From contig JAUSAG010000035.1 of the NCBI GenBank assembly GCA_030652995.1, forward strand, positions 62,001 to 126,000: a stretch of 64,000 nucleotides of DNA, read 5' to 3'. Positions 21,620 to 31,076 of the stretch are shown one piece after another (the first letter of the stretch is position 1; each line of letters starts with the position of its first letter). Below the pieces are notes generated by a model. That model was not told the origin of the DNA, searched no databases, and was given only the letters and a program-made list of their open reading frames with translations. The position numbers and the translations under genes are program-made. The DNA is from Methylotenera sp. Lineage in GTDB: Bacteria > Pseudomonadota > Gammaproteobacteria > Burkholderiales > Methylophilaceae.

Positions 21620-22240
21620 TTATCCCTGCAAAATCTCAATCACTTCTTCGTCTTCAACCTGTGGGAAATTTTCATAAAACTGCCCAACTGCCTGAAAATT
21701 TCCAGGCGTCTCAAGGCAAACTACTTCATCAGCAAGCTCAGCTATTTTTCTCAATGTATCTGGCGGTGAAACCGGCACTGCACAAATGAGTTTGGCTGGC
21801 TTTCCATTACGTAAGCCATGCAATGCAGAAATCATGGTAGCACCGGTGGCAAGACCATCATCAATGACGATAACGACACGCCCAGCCGGATCAATCGGAG
21901 GGCGAATTGGCGTGTACTGTTCGCGACGTTTTTTGATAGTACCTAGCTGCACAGACTTTTCAGTCGCAATATATTGAGCATCAGCCCCAACCGATGCGGC
22001 AAAGTCGGCAATGTAAGTCCAGCCACTTTCATCAACTGAGCCAATGGCTAATTCCGGTTGATATGGTGCTCGCAACTTGCGCACCAAAACCACATCATAA
22101 GTACCGCCAAGCGCATCCGCGATTACCCTCGCCATGGGCACAGCACCACGCGGAATAGCGAGGATCAAAGGATTTTTACCTTTGTAATTTGTAAGTTTTT
22201 CCGCAAGTGCTAATGCAGCTTCATTGCGATCATAAAACAT
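21620..22240 (-). CDS. Phosphoribosyltransferase family protein
   Basis: AIPRGAVPMARVIADALGGTYDVVLVRKL; PRPP motif VVIVIDDGLATGATM. Confidence 0.9.
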   Translation of the reverse strand: MFYDRNEAALALAEKLTNYKGKNPLILAIPRGAVPMARVIADALGGTYDVVLVRKLRAPYQPELAIGSVDESGWTYIADFAASVGADAQYIATEKSVQLGTIKKRREQYTPIRPPIDPAGRVVIVIDDGLATGATMISALHGLRNGKPAKLICAVPVSPPDTLRKIAELADEVVCLETPGNFQAVGQFYENFPQVEDEEVIEILQG

Positions 22241-22371
22241 AGAGGCGGCTCATGTTAATTGCTCACATTTATTGATAGTTAATCACATATTTTCTATTAG
22301 AACCGAACCATCCCTTTTCTAACCCTCCCCGCTTAAAGGGGGCGTATATTTGGCCTAATGATCCATCTGAG

Positions 22372-22938
22372 TTAATTGATAGTCGGTTTAAGTAAGTCTA
22401 TTTTAAATTCTGTTTCATAAGGCGGCACATTGCACTCGATAATATCAGTCGGGGCAACATCCAGCCTGACGCCGGCAATATCAATGCGCACCGGCAGCTT
22501 GTTTGCCCCTCTATCCACAAGTACGGCGGTTCTAATCTCGGCCGCCTGCTTTCTGGCCAGATATTCCACCGCGCGCAACATGGAGTGGCCTCGATACATG
22601 ACATCATCCACCACCAATACCGTCGTATTGCTCAAATCAAGTGATGCGTGTTGATTATTCTCAGTCAATTTTGTTTCAGGATAAAGTAGCGTCAAATCAT
22701 CGGCATAGCGTTTAATTTGCAGGTTCATCAAATCTATTCTAGCCAATTTAAAATTACGCATCAGCCTTTCGTGCAACATTTCTGCAAGCGGCGCACCACG
22801 GCGTAAAATGCCTACAATCATGATGCGTTGTTTCGCCGTCAAAAATCCAGCCGCTTGCCAAGCCATGTGATCAAGTACAGCATCAAGCTGGGCGGTTTGA
22901 TACAAACAGGTTCTATCTCCGAGCGGTGGGAATTCCAA
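22372..22938 (-). CDS. Phosphoribosyltransferase, PyrR-like
   Basis: VGILRRGAPLAEMLHERL; TTVLVVDDVMYRGHSMLRAVEYL; VDRGANKLPVRIDIAG. Confidence 0.85.
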   Translation of the reverse strand: MEFPPLGDRTCLYQTAQLDAVLDHMAWQAAGFLTAKQRIMIVGILRRGAPLAEMLHERLMRNFKLARIDLMNLQIKRYADDLTLLYPETKLTENNQHASLDLSNTTVLVVDDVMYRGHSMLRAVEYLARKQAAEIRTAVLVDRGANKLPVRIDIAGVRLDVAPTDIIECNVPPYETEFKIDLLKPTIN

Positions 22939-22983
22939 CTAAAGCCTCCTGTAAACAAATGTTTTAAGGTGAACCCAAATATT

Positions 22984-23427
22984 TTAAAGCGAATCTATAA
23001 TCGGCCACCAGAACACGATTTTTTGATGTTTTTTAATACCAACACGCACCCATTGCTGTTTAACAGCACCTTCATATTCAGCAATCACTAAATATCTGCC
23101 TTGTGGTAAATTTGCCAACAGATATGGACCATCAGTGATGACATCAAGCACTACATTCTTTTGTGCGTCCTGAATCTGTACATTAACCTCAGCCAGAAAC
23201 TCTTCTATCTGCGCTTGTTTTTGCACAAAAACGACTTCAAGCGCGAAGTCTTTGGCAACACTTCTCATCGCCTCAGCCTCTGATTTACCAACACCACCAG
23301 AGATGTAAGTAATATCGCCAACCACCTTTGCCTTATGCGCCAGCTCCGGAGTTGAACTTAACGCGCTTGTAGGCATTAACCCAAAAGCGGCTATCGCAAC
23401 TGCAACTATAAATCCTGCGGCTTTCAT
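22984..23427 (-). CDS. Exported protein with carboxypeptidase-regulatory-like fold
   Basis: Signal peptide MKAAGFIVAVAIAAFGLMPTSALS; VVLDVITDGPYLLANLPQGRYLVIAEYEG. Confidence 0.6.
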   Translation of the reverse strand: MKAAGFIVAVAIAAFGLMPTSALSSTPELAHKAKVVGDITYISGGVGKSEAEAMRSVAKDFALEVVFVQKQAQIEEFLAEVNVQIQDAQKNVVLDVITDGPYLLANLPQGRYLVIAEYEGAVKQQWVRVGIKKHQKIVFWWPIIDSL

Positions 23428-23471
23428 GCTAAACCCCTTTGCAAGAACAGATTGGTAAGAAGTAATAATCC

Positions 23472-23987
23472 TTACTGAATGGAGATATTACGCCGCTTGG
23501 AAGATTCCACTTTAGGTAAAGTAACTTCAAGAATACCATCTTTCAAACTTGCTGCGGTTTTAGTTGCATCAACCTTACTAGGCAAAGACACCGAACGCGC
23601 AAATGAAGAGCTGGAGATCTCATGGCGATGATAATCACCTTTTTCTTCTTTTTTCTCACTACTGGATTGACCTTTGATAGTGAGCAGATTATCTGTCAAA
23701 GAAACGTTCAGATCTTTTTTATCAATGCCAGGGATTTCGGCGCGAACCAGAATATCGGCATCTCTATCAATCACATCCAGGCTAGGCAAGCGTAAACCTT
23801 CTTGCTCGAACATATTATCTAGTAATGAAAGATCATTACGGCGCCATAATGACGGCCAACTGCGACCAAAAAGGCGATCAAAAGCACGCTCCATGTCAGC
23901 AATCGGATGAATATCAGGCCATGAAGTCTTTGCGGCCTCCTTACCTGTAGTTACCGGAATGTTTGTCTTGTTTTCTGTACTCATCAT
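23472..23987 (-). CDS. Hsp20/alpha-crystallin family small heat-shock protein
   Basis: LPSLDVIDRDADILVRAEIPGIDKKDLNVSLTDNLLTIKGQSSSEK...SFARSVSLPSKVDATKTAASLKDGILEVTLPK. Confidence 0.94.
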   Translation of the reverse strand: MMSTENKTNIPVTTGKEAAKTSWPDIHPIADMERAFDRLFGRSWPSLWRRNDLSLLDNMFEQEGLRLPSLDVIDRDADILVRAEIPGIDKKDLNVSLTDNLLTIKGQSSSEKKEEKGDYHRHEISSSSFARSVSLPSKVDATKTAASLKDGILEVTLPKVESSKRRNISIQ

Positions 23988-24048
23988 GCTCTCCTCAGAT
24001 TATCATTTAAAAAAACCTAAAAATCACTCAATACATCATCCAACATCA

Positions 24049-24273
24049 TTACTTACTAATAAATTCAGCCTCGGCTTCTAGCCAATCTTGCAGCTCATGC
24101 CCAGGCTCATAACCTCGCGTCTCTGATTTATAATAAGCGGCTACAGCAATGTGAGTGAGGCTATCTTCGTTATTAGATTCCAGCGTGGGGCCTTCCTTAG
24201 TAATAGGTTTTTTCCTACTGACTTTGGTTGTTTTTAAAGATGTCATGGTGCCTCCAAAAGAATCACAAAACAA
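24049..24273 (-). CDS. DUF2934 domain protein (second copy)
   Basis: LTHIAVAAYYKSETRGYEPGHELQDWLEAEAEF. Confidence 0.8.
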   Translation of the reverse strand: MFCDSFGGTMTSLKTTKVSRKKPITKEGPTLESNNEDSLTHIAVAAYYKSETRGYEPGHELQDWLEAEAEFISK

Positions 24274-24502
24274 AAAATCAAAGACCTGAATCTCTGATAT
24301 GGGTTCTACAACTATAGCGAATCTCTAAAATAATGGCAGTCACTTATCATTTTGCACCATAAGGATGCTTCGACTTTCTAAGAGATAAATCACTTGAGAA
24401 GCCCTATGTAGCAACACAATTTATTTATGAAAGCAGCTATAACCAATGCGTTAAGCATCCATCTGATTAGCGAAGGTTACTGGAGTATTTGAAATTAATA
24501 TA

Positions 24503-24532
24503 TTAGTGCGAACACGTAAGGGCTAACCCTTA
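24503..24532. promoter_or_regulatory. Shared 30-nt motif, copy 2 (upstream side of the DUF2934/Hsp20 genes)
   Basis: TTAGTGCGAACACGTAAGGGCTAACCCTTA; contains perfect inverted repeat TAAGGG-CTAA-CCCTTA. Confidence 0.7.
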
Positions 24533-24753
24533 ATCTGGCTTGGGGATTAACAGATAGAAACTCATTTACATTTTAAGGCACCTCTAATGTCTTGCTGTTT
24601 TCACTCAGGGTAATGTGCGCTGGCGCATGTATACAAGCTAAACCAAATGCTGGCTTAGCTTTTATATTCAATGACAAAAACCCCTGCGGTCGACACATGC
24701 ACTCTGTGAGGAAGTTAAATACGGGCTTAACGCTAAATAGCCATACAGCTTTA

Positions 24754-26136
24754 CTATTTAGTCAAACGCAATATCTCACTGGCAATCTTGCTAAAGGCTT
24801 CATCACACTGCGCTATAGTTGCCGCAGAGACGTAGATGCCCGTGGGTTGTGCGGCATTGTAAGTAGTAGAATCTGTCGAATTAGCGAGGCGCTTCAAAAT
24901 AGTGGACCCAACTTCACTATTGGTACTACACCCTCCACTAAAGCTAGTTTCTGGATTATTAACAGCACTACCCAAAGATGCGGAATGTACATATATACTC
25001 TGACCACGTGACGTATTAGCAATATTCTCAACCATATTTCTCGCAGCCTTGTTCACGTTACAGCGCGTATTGGTAATCGGGCTACCAGTAAGCGTACGTA
25101 CGTTGTTGTAGCTGGCAAGCGGGACGCCTCCCACCCCCGTTATAACCAAACCAGTGTTCGGCAATGTGGCGATATTAAGAGGATAATAACTGGCGAGTTC
25201 TACATCTCGTCGATCTTCACGATAAAGTAGAGTGGCCGCCCCTGTTGCCGACCCGCCAGTTCCGGATTCCAGATCCCCAGTTACTGGGTTTGGGCTTCCC
25301 GAGGTACGGGTAAAGGTTGCCGGTACAGCATTTGGGGCACCATCACTAAAAAACACAATGGCACGCAAACTGGAGCGATACGAGGCTGGTATCGCGTTAA
25401 TCTCATTCAGCGCTCTACGCATTCCCTCTGCTGACGCGGTCCAACCACTGGAGGTAAACGCATCAATGGCATTATTCATCTGCGTCTTATTAAACCCTCT
25501 AGTCGCGTCCTTGTTAATTGGCACATCGAGTACCGCACCTGAGGCAAAGCTGACCAATCCAAGCCTATCGCCGCCAGGACCCGAAATAAACTTACTCACA
25601 AAAGAGTTTTTAGCACAGTTTTTTAGTCCAGTCATTGCAGACCCAATGGACCCTGAAGTATCCATCACCAACATGATATCAACGTCACGCCGGATAGCCT
25701 CGCCTGCAGCACTGACATTAATCTCATTTTGACCCAGCACGCGCATGAAGGTGGTTGGCATGTTTGCTGTGGCTGATACATTCACCTGCCAATAGCCGTC
25801 CTCCTTGTGCACCGCTGTCGTATTGAGTGATGTTGGCGTAGATCCCAAGTAATTATTAGGGAAATTACCATTAAAGAACTTCTGCGCTGATGCCTGCGCA
25901 TTGGCGAGGCGTTCAGCATCGTCATTACCTACCGTCAAACCGCGCGCTGCCGCGATGGCTGCTGCATCAACTGCGGCGCTCAACTTAGCCTTAACGCCAT
26001 ACCCCCGGCCTGAATCAATGGCTAGGCCAACCATGCCAATCAAAACAATGAGCGAAATCGCGACAATAATCGCAATCTGACCTTTGCAATATTTTAGGTA
26101 TAAAGATTTCATGTTTCCTCCTTTGGCTAATCGCAT
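24754..26136 (-). CDS. tadG: TadG-like pilus assembly protein with vWA domain
   Basis: KGQIAIIVAISLIVLIGMVGLAIDSGRGYGVKAKLSAAVDAAAIAAARG; vWA MIDAS DIMLVMDTSGSIGSAM. Confidence 0.9.
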   Translation of the reverse strand: MRLAKGGNMKSLYLKYCKGQIAIIVAISLIVLIGMVGLAIDSGRGYGVKAKLSAAVDAAAIAAARGLTVGNDDAERLANAQASAQKFFNGNFPNNYLGSTPTSLNTTAVHKEDGYWQVNVSATANMPTTFMRVLGQNEINVSAAGEAIRRDVDIMLVMDTSGSIGSAMTGLKNCAKNSFVSKFISGPGGDRLGLVSFASGAVLDVPINKDATRGFNKTQMNNAIDAFTSSGWTASAEGMRRALNEINAIPASYRSSLRAIVFFSDGAPNAVPATFTRTSGSPNPVTGDLESGTGGSATGAATLLYREDRRDVELASYYPLNIATLPNTGLVITGVGGVPLASYNNVRTLTGSPITNTRCNVNKAARNMVENIANTSRGQSIYVHSASLGSAVNNPETSFSGGCSTNSEVGSTILKRLANSTDSTTYNAAQPTGIYVSAATIAQCDEAFSKIASEILRLTK

Positions 26137-26137
26137 G

Positions 26138-26719
26138 CTATAGCACCGTCAGTGAGTAAAGTTTGGGGCCTATTTGCATCACATAGTTCACAATCACGTT
26201 ATAGTCATAGAGCGTTTCCACCGCAAAAACAACTTCCCCGTCATTAAGGGTCATCGGTAAAGTGGCTGTAGCATTTGCAGGAACAGAACTGCAACCTCCG
26301 TTACTATTCCAACCAGCCGAACAATTCCACACCTTGCTCGGTAGCGTTGCAGCACCAGTGATAGATCTCGTCTGCGCTTGTACTTGCGGATATATAGCAC
26401 AAAGTGAGCCGCTACAAGTTGGCACCACTTTTCGTCCCATAATTTCAGTGATATACACCCTACCCCGTGTGTTCATCACTAAAGGTTCAGCAGTATTATT
26501 CAAAGCTACAATAATATTCTTAGGTTCTTCACTTGTCCTTGATGCCAAGTTAGCCCCCTCCCGACTCATCGCTACCAAAATATTGTTAAATTGAATGGCA
26601 CGTCCGTAATCAATAACACCAAATACCAACATCAGCAACAGCGGTAGAATAATCGCCAGTTCAATGAGGCTTTGTCCACGTAATTTTTTTGAGATTAGGA
26701 ATTTGTAATTTTTCATCAT
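26138..26719 (-). CDS. tadF: TadE-like pilus assembly protein
   Basis: RGQSLIELAIILPLLLMLVFGVIDYGRAIQFNNILVAMSREGANLASR. Confidence 0.85.
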   Translation of the reverse strand: MMKNYKFLISKKLRGQSLIELAIILPLLLMLVFGVIDYGRAIQFNNILVAMSREGANLASRTSEEPKNIIVALNNTAEPLVMNTRGRVYITEIMGRKVVPTCSGSLCAIYPQVQAQTRSITGAATLPSKVWNCSAGWNSNGGCSSVPANATATLPMTLNDGEVVFAVETLYDYNVIVNYVMQIGPKLYSLTVL

Positions 26720-27264
26720 TTAAACGCCTCGTTTCTCATGGTGGTACTCACAGAAAACTTATACTCCCCATTGGTAAAACTACTGCCTCCCATAAGGCCC
26801 AAAAGCTGAGTGAATGGAGTGATTAACGGAAGGGTACAGTCAATGTGGATCACAACAACCTGTTGCGCCGCGCCACAACCAGACCCTATATTCACAACGT
26901 TACCCGCAGCATTAATCGTTCTAAACGTAACCACCGGCGACACTCTGTCATAAAACCCCATGGAGCTATCTTGAGTAAAGTTTTTAACTCTGTCGCATCT
27001 ATCTTCTATCGGGTCAGGTTGAGCTGGATCAAAACCCGTCACCACGGCAAACCGAGATCCTTCGCGCACGGCATGCTGCATGCTTAGGTTTCCCCAAAAC
27101 AGATATCCAAATTCGATGATTGAGAACAGCACTGTAAAAAAAATCACAGACACCAATGCAAACTCGACTAATGCGGCTCCTCTTTCCTTAAAATTTATTT
27201 TCACAATGCATCCTTTTTCAATCATTACCGCATTATTCAACAAGTCAGGTTTATCAAAATACAC
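26716..27264 (-). CDS. tadE: TadE family pilus assembly protein
   Basis: ERGAALVEFALVSVIFFTVLFSIIEFGYLFWGNLSMQHAVREGSRFAVV. Confidence 0.88.
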   Translation of the reverse strand: MYFDKPDLLNNAVMIEKGCIVKINFKERGAALVEFALVSVIFFTVLFSIIEFGYLFWGNLSMQHAVREGSRFAVVTGFDPAQPDPIEDRCDRVKNFTQDSSMGFYDRVSPVVTFRTINAAGNVVNIGSGCGAAQQVVVIHIDCTLPLITPFTQLLGLMGGSSFTNGEYKFSVSTTMRNEAFK

Positions 27265-27521
27265 TCAGTCTCAATACTAAAGGCAACACAAACCTTACCA
27301 ACCCAATACCGTATAGCTTTATGCCATCTGCTTACAACTTGATAGTGAAAATTTGTTGATACAAAGCTATACCTATTGAAAACACACTAAATGCAACTAC
27401 TAAATACACATAAAAGCGAATCTTACTTTCAATCCATCCCTAGAACCGTTAAGTCCACACCCTGAAACGGTCATGATCAACAACCATTTCAGGGATTAAA
27501 GCAGTCACTAAAACAGCGCTT

Positions 27522-27749
27522 CTATTCTTGCTCTTGCTGTGCTGGGATTACAGGTGCCTTAGCAGATGGGTTTGCAGTCTCAATTTTCTTATTGAGTAAC
27601 AACACCTGAGTCTGCGTCATATACATCAAATCGTCGCTTCGTTTAATACCCACAAACGCTACCACCAAAGCCAGCAACGCAATTACAAACGTTGCAGCAA
27701 TCCACAGACCAAATCTCTCTGGTTCAATAATATGTTTCATATCAGCCAT
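27522..27749 (-). CDS. Small single-TM hypothetical protein inside the tad locus
   Basis: 75 aa; FGLWIAATFVIALLALVVAFVGIK TM helix; sits between tadD-like and tadE. Confidence 0.65.
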   Translation of the reverse strand: MADMKHIIEPERFGLWIAATFVIALLALVVAFVGIKRSDDLMYMTQTQVLLLNKKIETANPSAKAPVIPAQQEQE

Positions 27750-27830
27750 TTCATACTCCCTTTAATTAAAAAAATTAAACTACTATTTACTACCCTACCA
27801 AAAAATAATTACCATGCTAATACTGCCCAC

Positions 27831-29072
27831 CTAAGATTTTGATGCACTGAGCATGGGTGTAAGTGCAAGCTGAAGTTTCTGCCATTTGCCATCAAAATGG
27901 GCTAGGTGAGGCGCCATATCCTTACCTAACACCAATCGCACGCTGACATCTGCACGCAGACTATGACTTCTAACTAGCTCAGGCGCTTCTGGCAAGCTAG
28001 ATTGCAAAAGCTGTGCCTCTGCCTGATGCCCTTCACGATACTGAATTTGTGTTACTCGAACCTGAAACGGCTTTTGGTTGGTTAACCGTGCAGCAGGATA
28101 ACCTTGGTGACGCAAAAACTGCCCCACCTTACCTGCCATGCCAGCCAATCCATTGCCGTTAGCAACCTCAACCCGCAGCTTTGCTGTGCTGGGAATGTCG
28201 GCCACAATAGCAACCTGAACCGGTTCGACGTTGTACTGTTTTGCATGCAGCTCATAAACATTGGGCGCCACCTGTACCAACTTTACGCGGCTATCCACCA
28301 CAGGAATCGTGATAGTGGTAGATGCCGGTCTAATACCCCCCCTGTCGTTTGGTAGCGCCAACATCTGTATTTCGGGCTTCTGAACTTCTGACATCTGCAT
28401 TACAAGTTTAGAAACAGGCATCACATTTTTTTCGGCATTAACAGATGCAACCTCAACTGGCAACGGCAATGCGTTCTGCAAAGGGGCCGCTACCGTATCT
28501 CTGGTTATACTTTGGGATTCAACCGCAGTTACGACCGAAACATTCACAGCTTGAGTAAACGCCTGTGCTGATTCACTTTTACCACCAGTTTTTGCATAAG
28601 CTAGCCCCAAATTATTGAGTGCACGCTGGTTCGTCGGGTCAAGCGCAGCGGCCTGCTTCAGTGCCGCCACAGATTCAACATACCGCCCTTGCAAATAATA
28701 GGCATAACCCATGTTGCTGTATAGGTGTGCGGCCTTGGGTGCTTGCTGGATAGCTATTTGAAAAGCCTCAATCGCCTCACGGTATTTGCCCTGCCTTGAA
28801 TATATAACGCCTAAACCGTTACGCGCTTCTACAAAACTACTGTCAACTGCAAGCGCGTTTTCATAAGCTTTGATTGCCTGGTCAAAGCGATTCTGACCTT
28901 GATAGTAACGGCCTATCTGGTACATAGCCTTTGGATTGTCGCTACTGTTTTTGGCAATCATTGGTGTAATGGTTAAAGGCGCAACAACAGCTTGCTGATT
29001 AGATGCACAAGCGCTCAGCAAGGCAATGCAACACACTGCTGGCAATATCTTCTGTTTGCTTTTCATTTTCAT
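27831..29072 (-). CDS. tadD: TadD-like TPR lipoprotein with LytR C-terminal-like domain
   Basis: Lipobox LLSACAS; TPR repeats (YENALAVDSSFVEARNGLGVIYSRQGKYREAIEAFQIAIQQAP...); LRVEVANGNGLAGMAGKVGQFLRHQGYPAARLTNQ. Confidence 0.85.
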   Translation of the reverse strand: MKMKSKQKILPAVCCIALLSACASNQQAVVAPLTITPMIAKNSSDNPKAMYQIGRYYQGQNRFDQAIKAYENALAVDSSFVEARNGLGVIYSRQGKYREAIEAFQIAIQQAPKAAHLYSNMGYAYYLQGRYVESVAALKQAAALDPTNQRALNNLGLAYAKTGGKSESAQAFTQAVNVSVVTAVESQSITRDTVAAPLQNALPLPVEVASVNAEKNVMPVSKLVMQMSEVQKPEIQMLALPNDRGGIRPASTTITIPVVDSRVKLVQVAPNVYELHAKQYNVEPVQVAIVADIPSTAKLRVEVANGNGLAGMAGKVGQFLRHQGYPAARLTNQKPFQVRVTQIQYREGHQAEAQLLQSSLPEAPELVRSHSLRADVSVRLVLGKDMAPHLAHFDGKWQKLQLALTPMLSASKS

Positions 29073-29116
29073 ATCTCCAATCCAATCATACTTATGGCTT
29101 TATCACTAAATATCGA

Positions 29117-30073
29117 TTACTGACCCGACAATGTCGGCAACAGAACACGATGTATGCTGATAAACGCAGGCCCCAACAATACCAACAGCATTGATGGAAA
29201 AATAAAGAAAATCAGCGGAAACAACAGTTTTACCGCAATTTTTGCGGCAGCTTCTTCAGCGCGCAAACGGCGTTTAGTGCGTAAGCTATCAGCGTGTACA
29301 CGCAATGAATCTGCAACACTGGTACCAAAACGGTCAGACTGCACCAGCATAGCCACCAGCGTATCAATGTCTTCAACGCCTGTTCTTAATGCTAGGTTAC
29401 GCAACGCTCTTTCGCGTGAGCTACCGGCGCGCAGCTCAAGGTTGATTAAATGCAATTCATCTCCCAGTATCGGGCTTCTCATGTGCATTTCTTCACCCAC
29501 TCTGGCAAGTGCGGCATCCAAGCCTAAACCAGCTTCTACGCAGACAATGATCAGATCCATCGCATCTGGAAAACTTTCAAAAATTTCACGTTTTCGGTAC
29601 GCGATGCGCCGCGCCAAAAAGGCATTGGGCAAAAAATATCCAATCGCGGCCAAGCTCACCATCAATAATAAAAAGGTATTGGGCTTAAAGGACGTTCCAG
29701 AAATGGCGGTATAAAGCACAAATAGGCCAGGTAACGCAAAAGTGAGTAGTGTTTTTGCCACAAAAAACAATGTTGGCGCTATGCTACTGCGATAACCCGC
29801 GTTCATAAAACGGATACGTAACTGCGATTGCTCCCAGCCTTCACTAGGCAGCGAAAGTTTAGCAATTGGGCCACTCAACTCGACAATGCGACGCACCCAA
29901 GCAGGCTCTTTCAACGCAGCATGGGATTCTCCCATCACATGTGCATCTTCACTTAACGATTGCAATCGTGCATGTAACGGGCTTGTATTAAGTTGCATCA
30001 ATATCACTAACGCAACCACAAATGCGGTAACAAAAATAAGAACTAGGTAAATTATTTGTATTGTGTCCATCAT
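29117..30073 (-). CDS. tadC: Type II secretion F family protein TadC
   Basis: FPDAMDLIIVCVEAGLGLDAALARVGEEM...ELRAGSSRERALRNLALRTGVEDIDTLVAMLVQSDRFGTSVADSLRVHADSLRTKRRLRAEEAAAKIAVKLLFPLIFFIFPSM. Confidence 0.94.
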   Translation of the reverse strand: MMDTIQIIYLVLIFVTAFVVALVILMQLNTSPLHARLQSLSEDAHVMGESHAALKEPAWVRRIVELSGPIAKLSLPSEGWEQSQLRIRFMNAGYRSSIAPTLFFVAKTLLTFALPGLFVLYTAISGTSFKPNTFLLLMVSLAAIGYFLPNAFLARRIAYRKREIFESFPDAMDLIIVCVEAGLGLDAALARVGEEMHMRSPILGDELHLINLELRAGSSRERALRNLALRTGVEDIDTLVAMLVQSDRFGTSVADSLRVHADSLRTKRRLRAEEAAAKIAVKLLFPLIFFIFPSMLLVLLGPAFISIHRVLLPTLSGQ

Positions 30074-30095
30074 GTTCTCGCTTATTTAATCTGCA

Positions 30096-31067
30096 TCAAA
30101 CCCGTATTTTAGTAATACGCCACATCGCAAAAATACCCAACACCATCAGGCACAGTGCCGCAACAACCATTTTCTGCCCTATTGGATCAGTCCAAAGTAC
30201 ACTCAAAAATTGAGGGTTCATCAGCTGAAGCACAAACCCTAGCGCAAAGGGTAGAAGCGTTAAGATCCAAGCGGATAAACGTCCCTCAGCGGATAAAACG
30301 CGTACTGTTCCCATTAATTTCAGGCGTGCCCGAATCAGTTGGCTAATGTTGCCAAGCAACTCTGCCAAGTTACCTCCTGTTTCACGCTGAATCAGCACTG
30401 CAATCACAAAGTAGCTGAGATCAGTACTCGGTACACGCGTGGTGAGGTTAATCATTGCCTCCTGTGTAGATATGCCATAGTTGATTTCATCAAAAACAAT
30501 ACGAAACTCAGAAGCGATAGGCTCAGGCATTTCACCGCCCACCATCTGTAATGCGCTCGGAAAAGCATGACCCGCCGTCATGGCACGCCCCATCAGATCA
30601 AGCGCATCAGGCAATTGCTGCTCAATGGCAATCATTCGATTATGTTTAGCGCCTTGCATGTATAACAAAGGTAAAACACCAGCCGCTGAGCCAATGGCTA
30701 CCACCGCAAACACAGGCAGACGTAACAGCAATGCAATCGCTACTCCAGTAGCCACTGCAAATAGCATTAAGCCTATAAACTTTGCAACACTCAAATTCAA
30801 GCCTGACTGCATAATGAGCCTGTCGAGCTGATGGATACGCGGTATTTGCAATAGCAATTGCTCAATACCCGGGGTTTGAGATAGCAAGCGCTGCTTGACC
30901 AAGGATGAACTTTTTTGGTGTGCCCCTGCAGACATAGCCTGCAAACGCTTTTCAATGCGTTTTACCTCAGGGCCTTTATAAGCATTCCAGGCTAAATAAA
31001 CCCCCTCCAAAAAAAGAACTACTGCCAGAAACCCTAGCACTACAAAGACATAGTAGAGATAATCCAC
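30096..31067 (-). CDS. tadB: Type II secretion F family protein TadB
   Basis: QLPDALDLMGRAMTAGHAFPSALQMVGGEMPEPIASEFRIVFDEINYGISTQEAMINLTTRVPSTDLSYFVIAVLIQRETGGNLAELL. Confidence 0.94.
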   Translation of the reverse strand: MDYLYYVFVVLGFLAVVLFLEGVYLAWNAYKGPEVKRIEKRLQAMSAGAHQKSSSLVKQRLLSQTPGIEQLLLQIPRIHQLDRLIMQSGLNLSVAKFIGLMLFAVATGVAIALLLRLPVFAVVAIGSAAGVLPLLYMQGAKHNRMIAIEQQLPDALDLMGRAMTAGHAFPSALQMVGGEMPEPIASEFRIVFDEINYGISTQEAMINLTTRVPSTDLSYFVIAVLIQRETGGNLAELLGNISQLIRARLKLMGTVRVLSAEGRLSAWILTLLPFALGFVLQLMNPQFLSVLWTDPIGQKMVVAALCLMVLGIFAMWRITKIRV

Positions 31068-31076
31068 ATTAACCTC

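Noticed and set aside
24592-25011. 139-aa plus-strand ORF downstream of the 30-nt motif copy 2
   Set aside because: Considered as the target of the motif, but it overlaps the tadG 3' end in antisense and shows no domain-like features; the minus-strand DUF2934/Hsp20 genes are more likely targets.
25232-25732. 166-aa plus-strand ORF
   Set aside because: Antisense to tadG with vWA motif; no independent support.
29154-29714. 186-aa plus-strand ORF
   Set aside because: Antisense to tadC; composition (Ser/Lys/Ala-rich) typical of a shadow frame.
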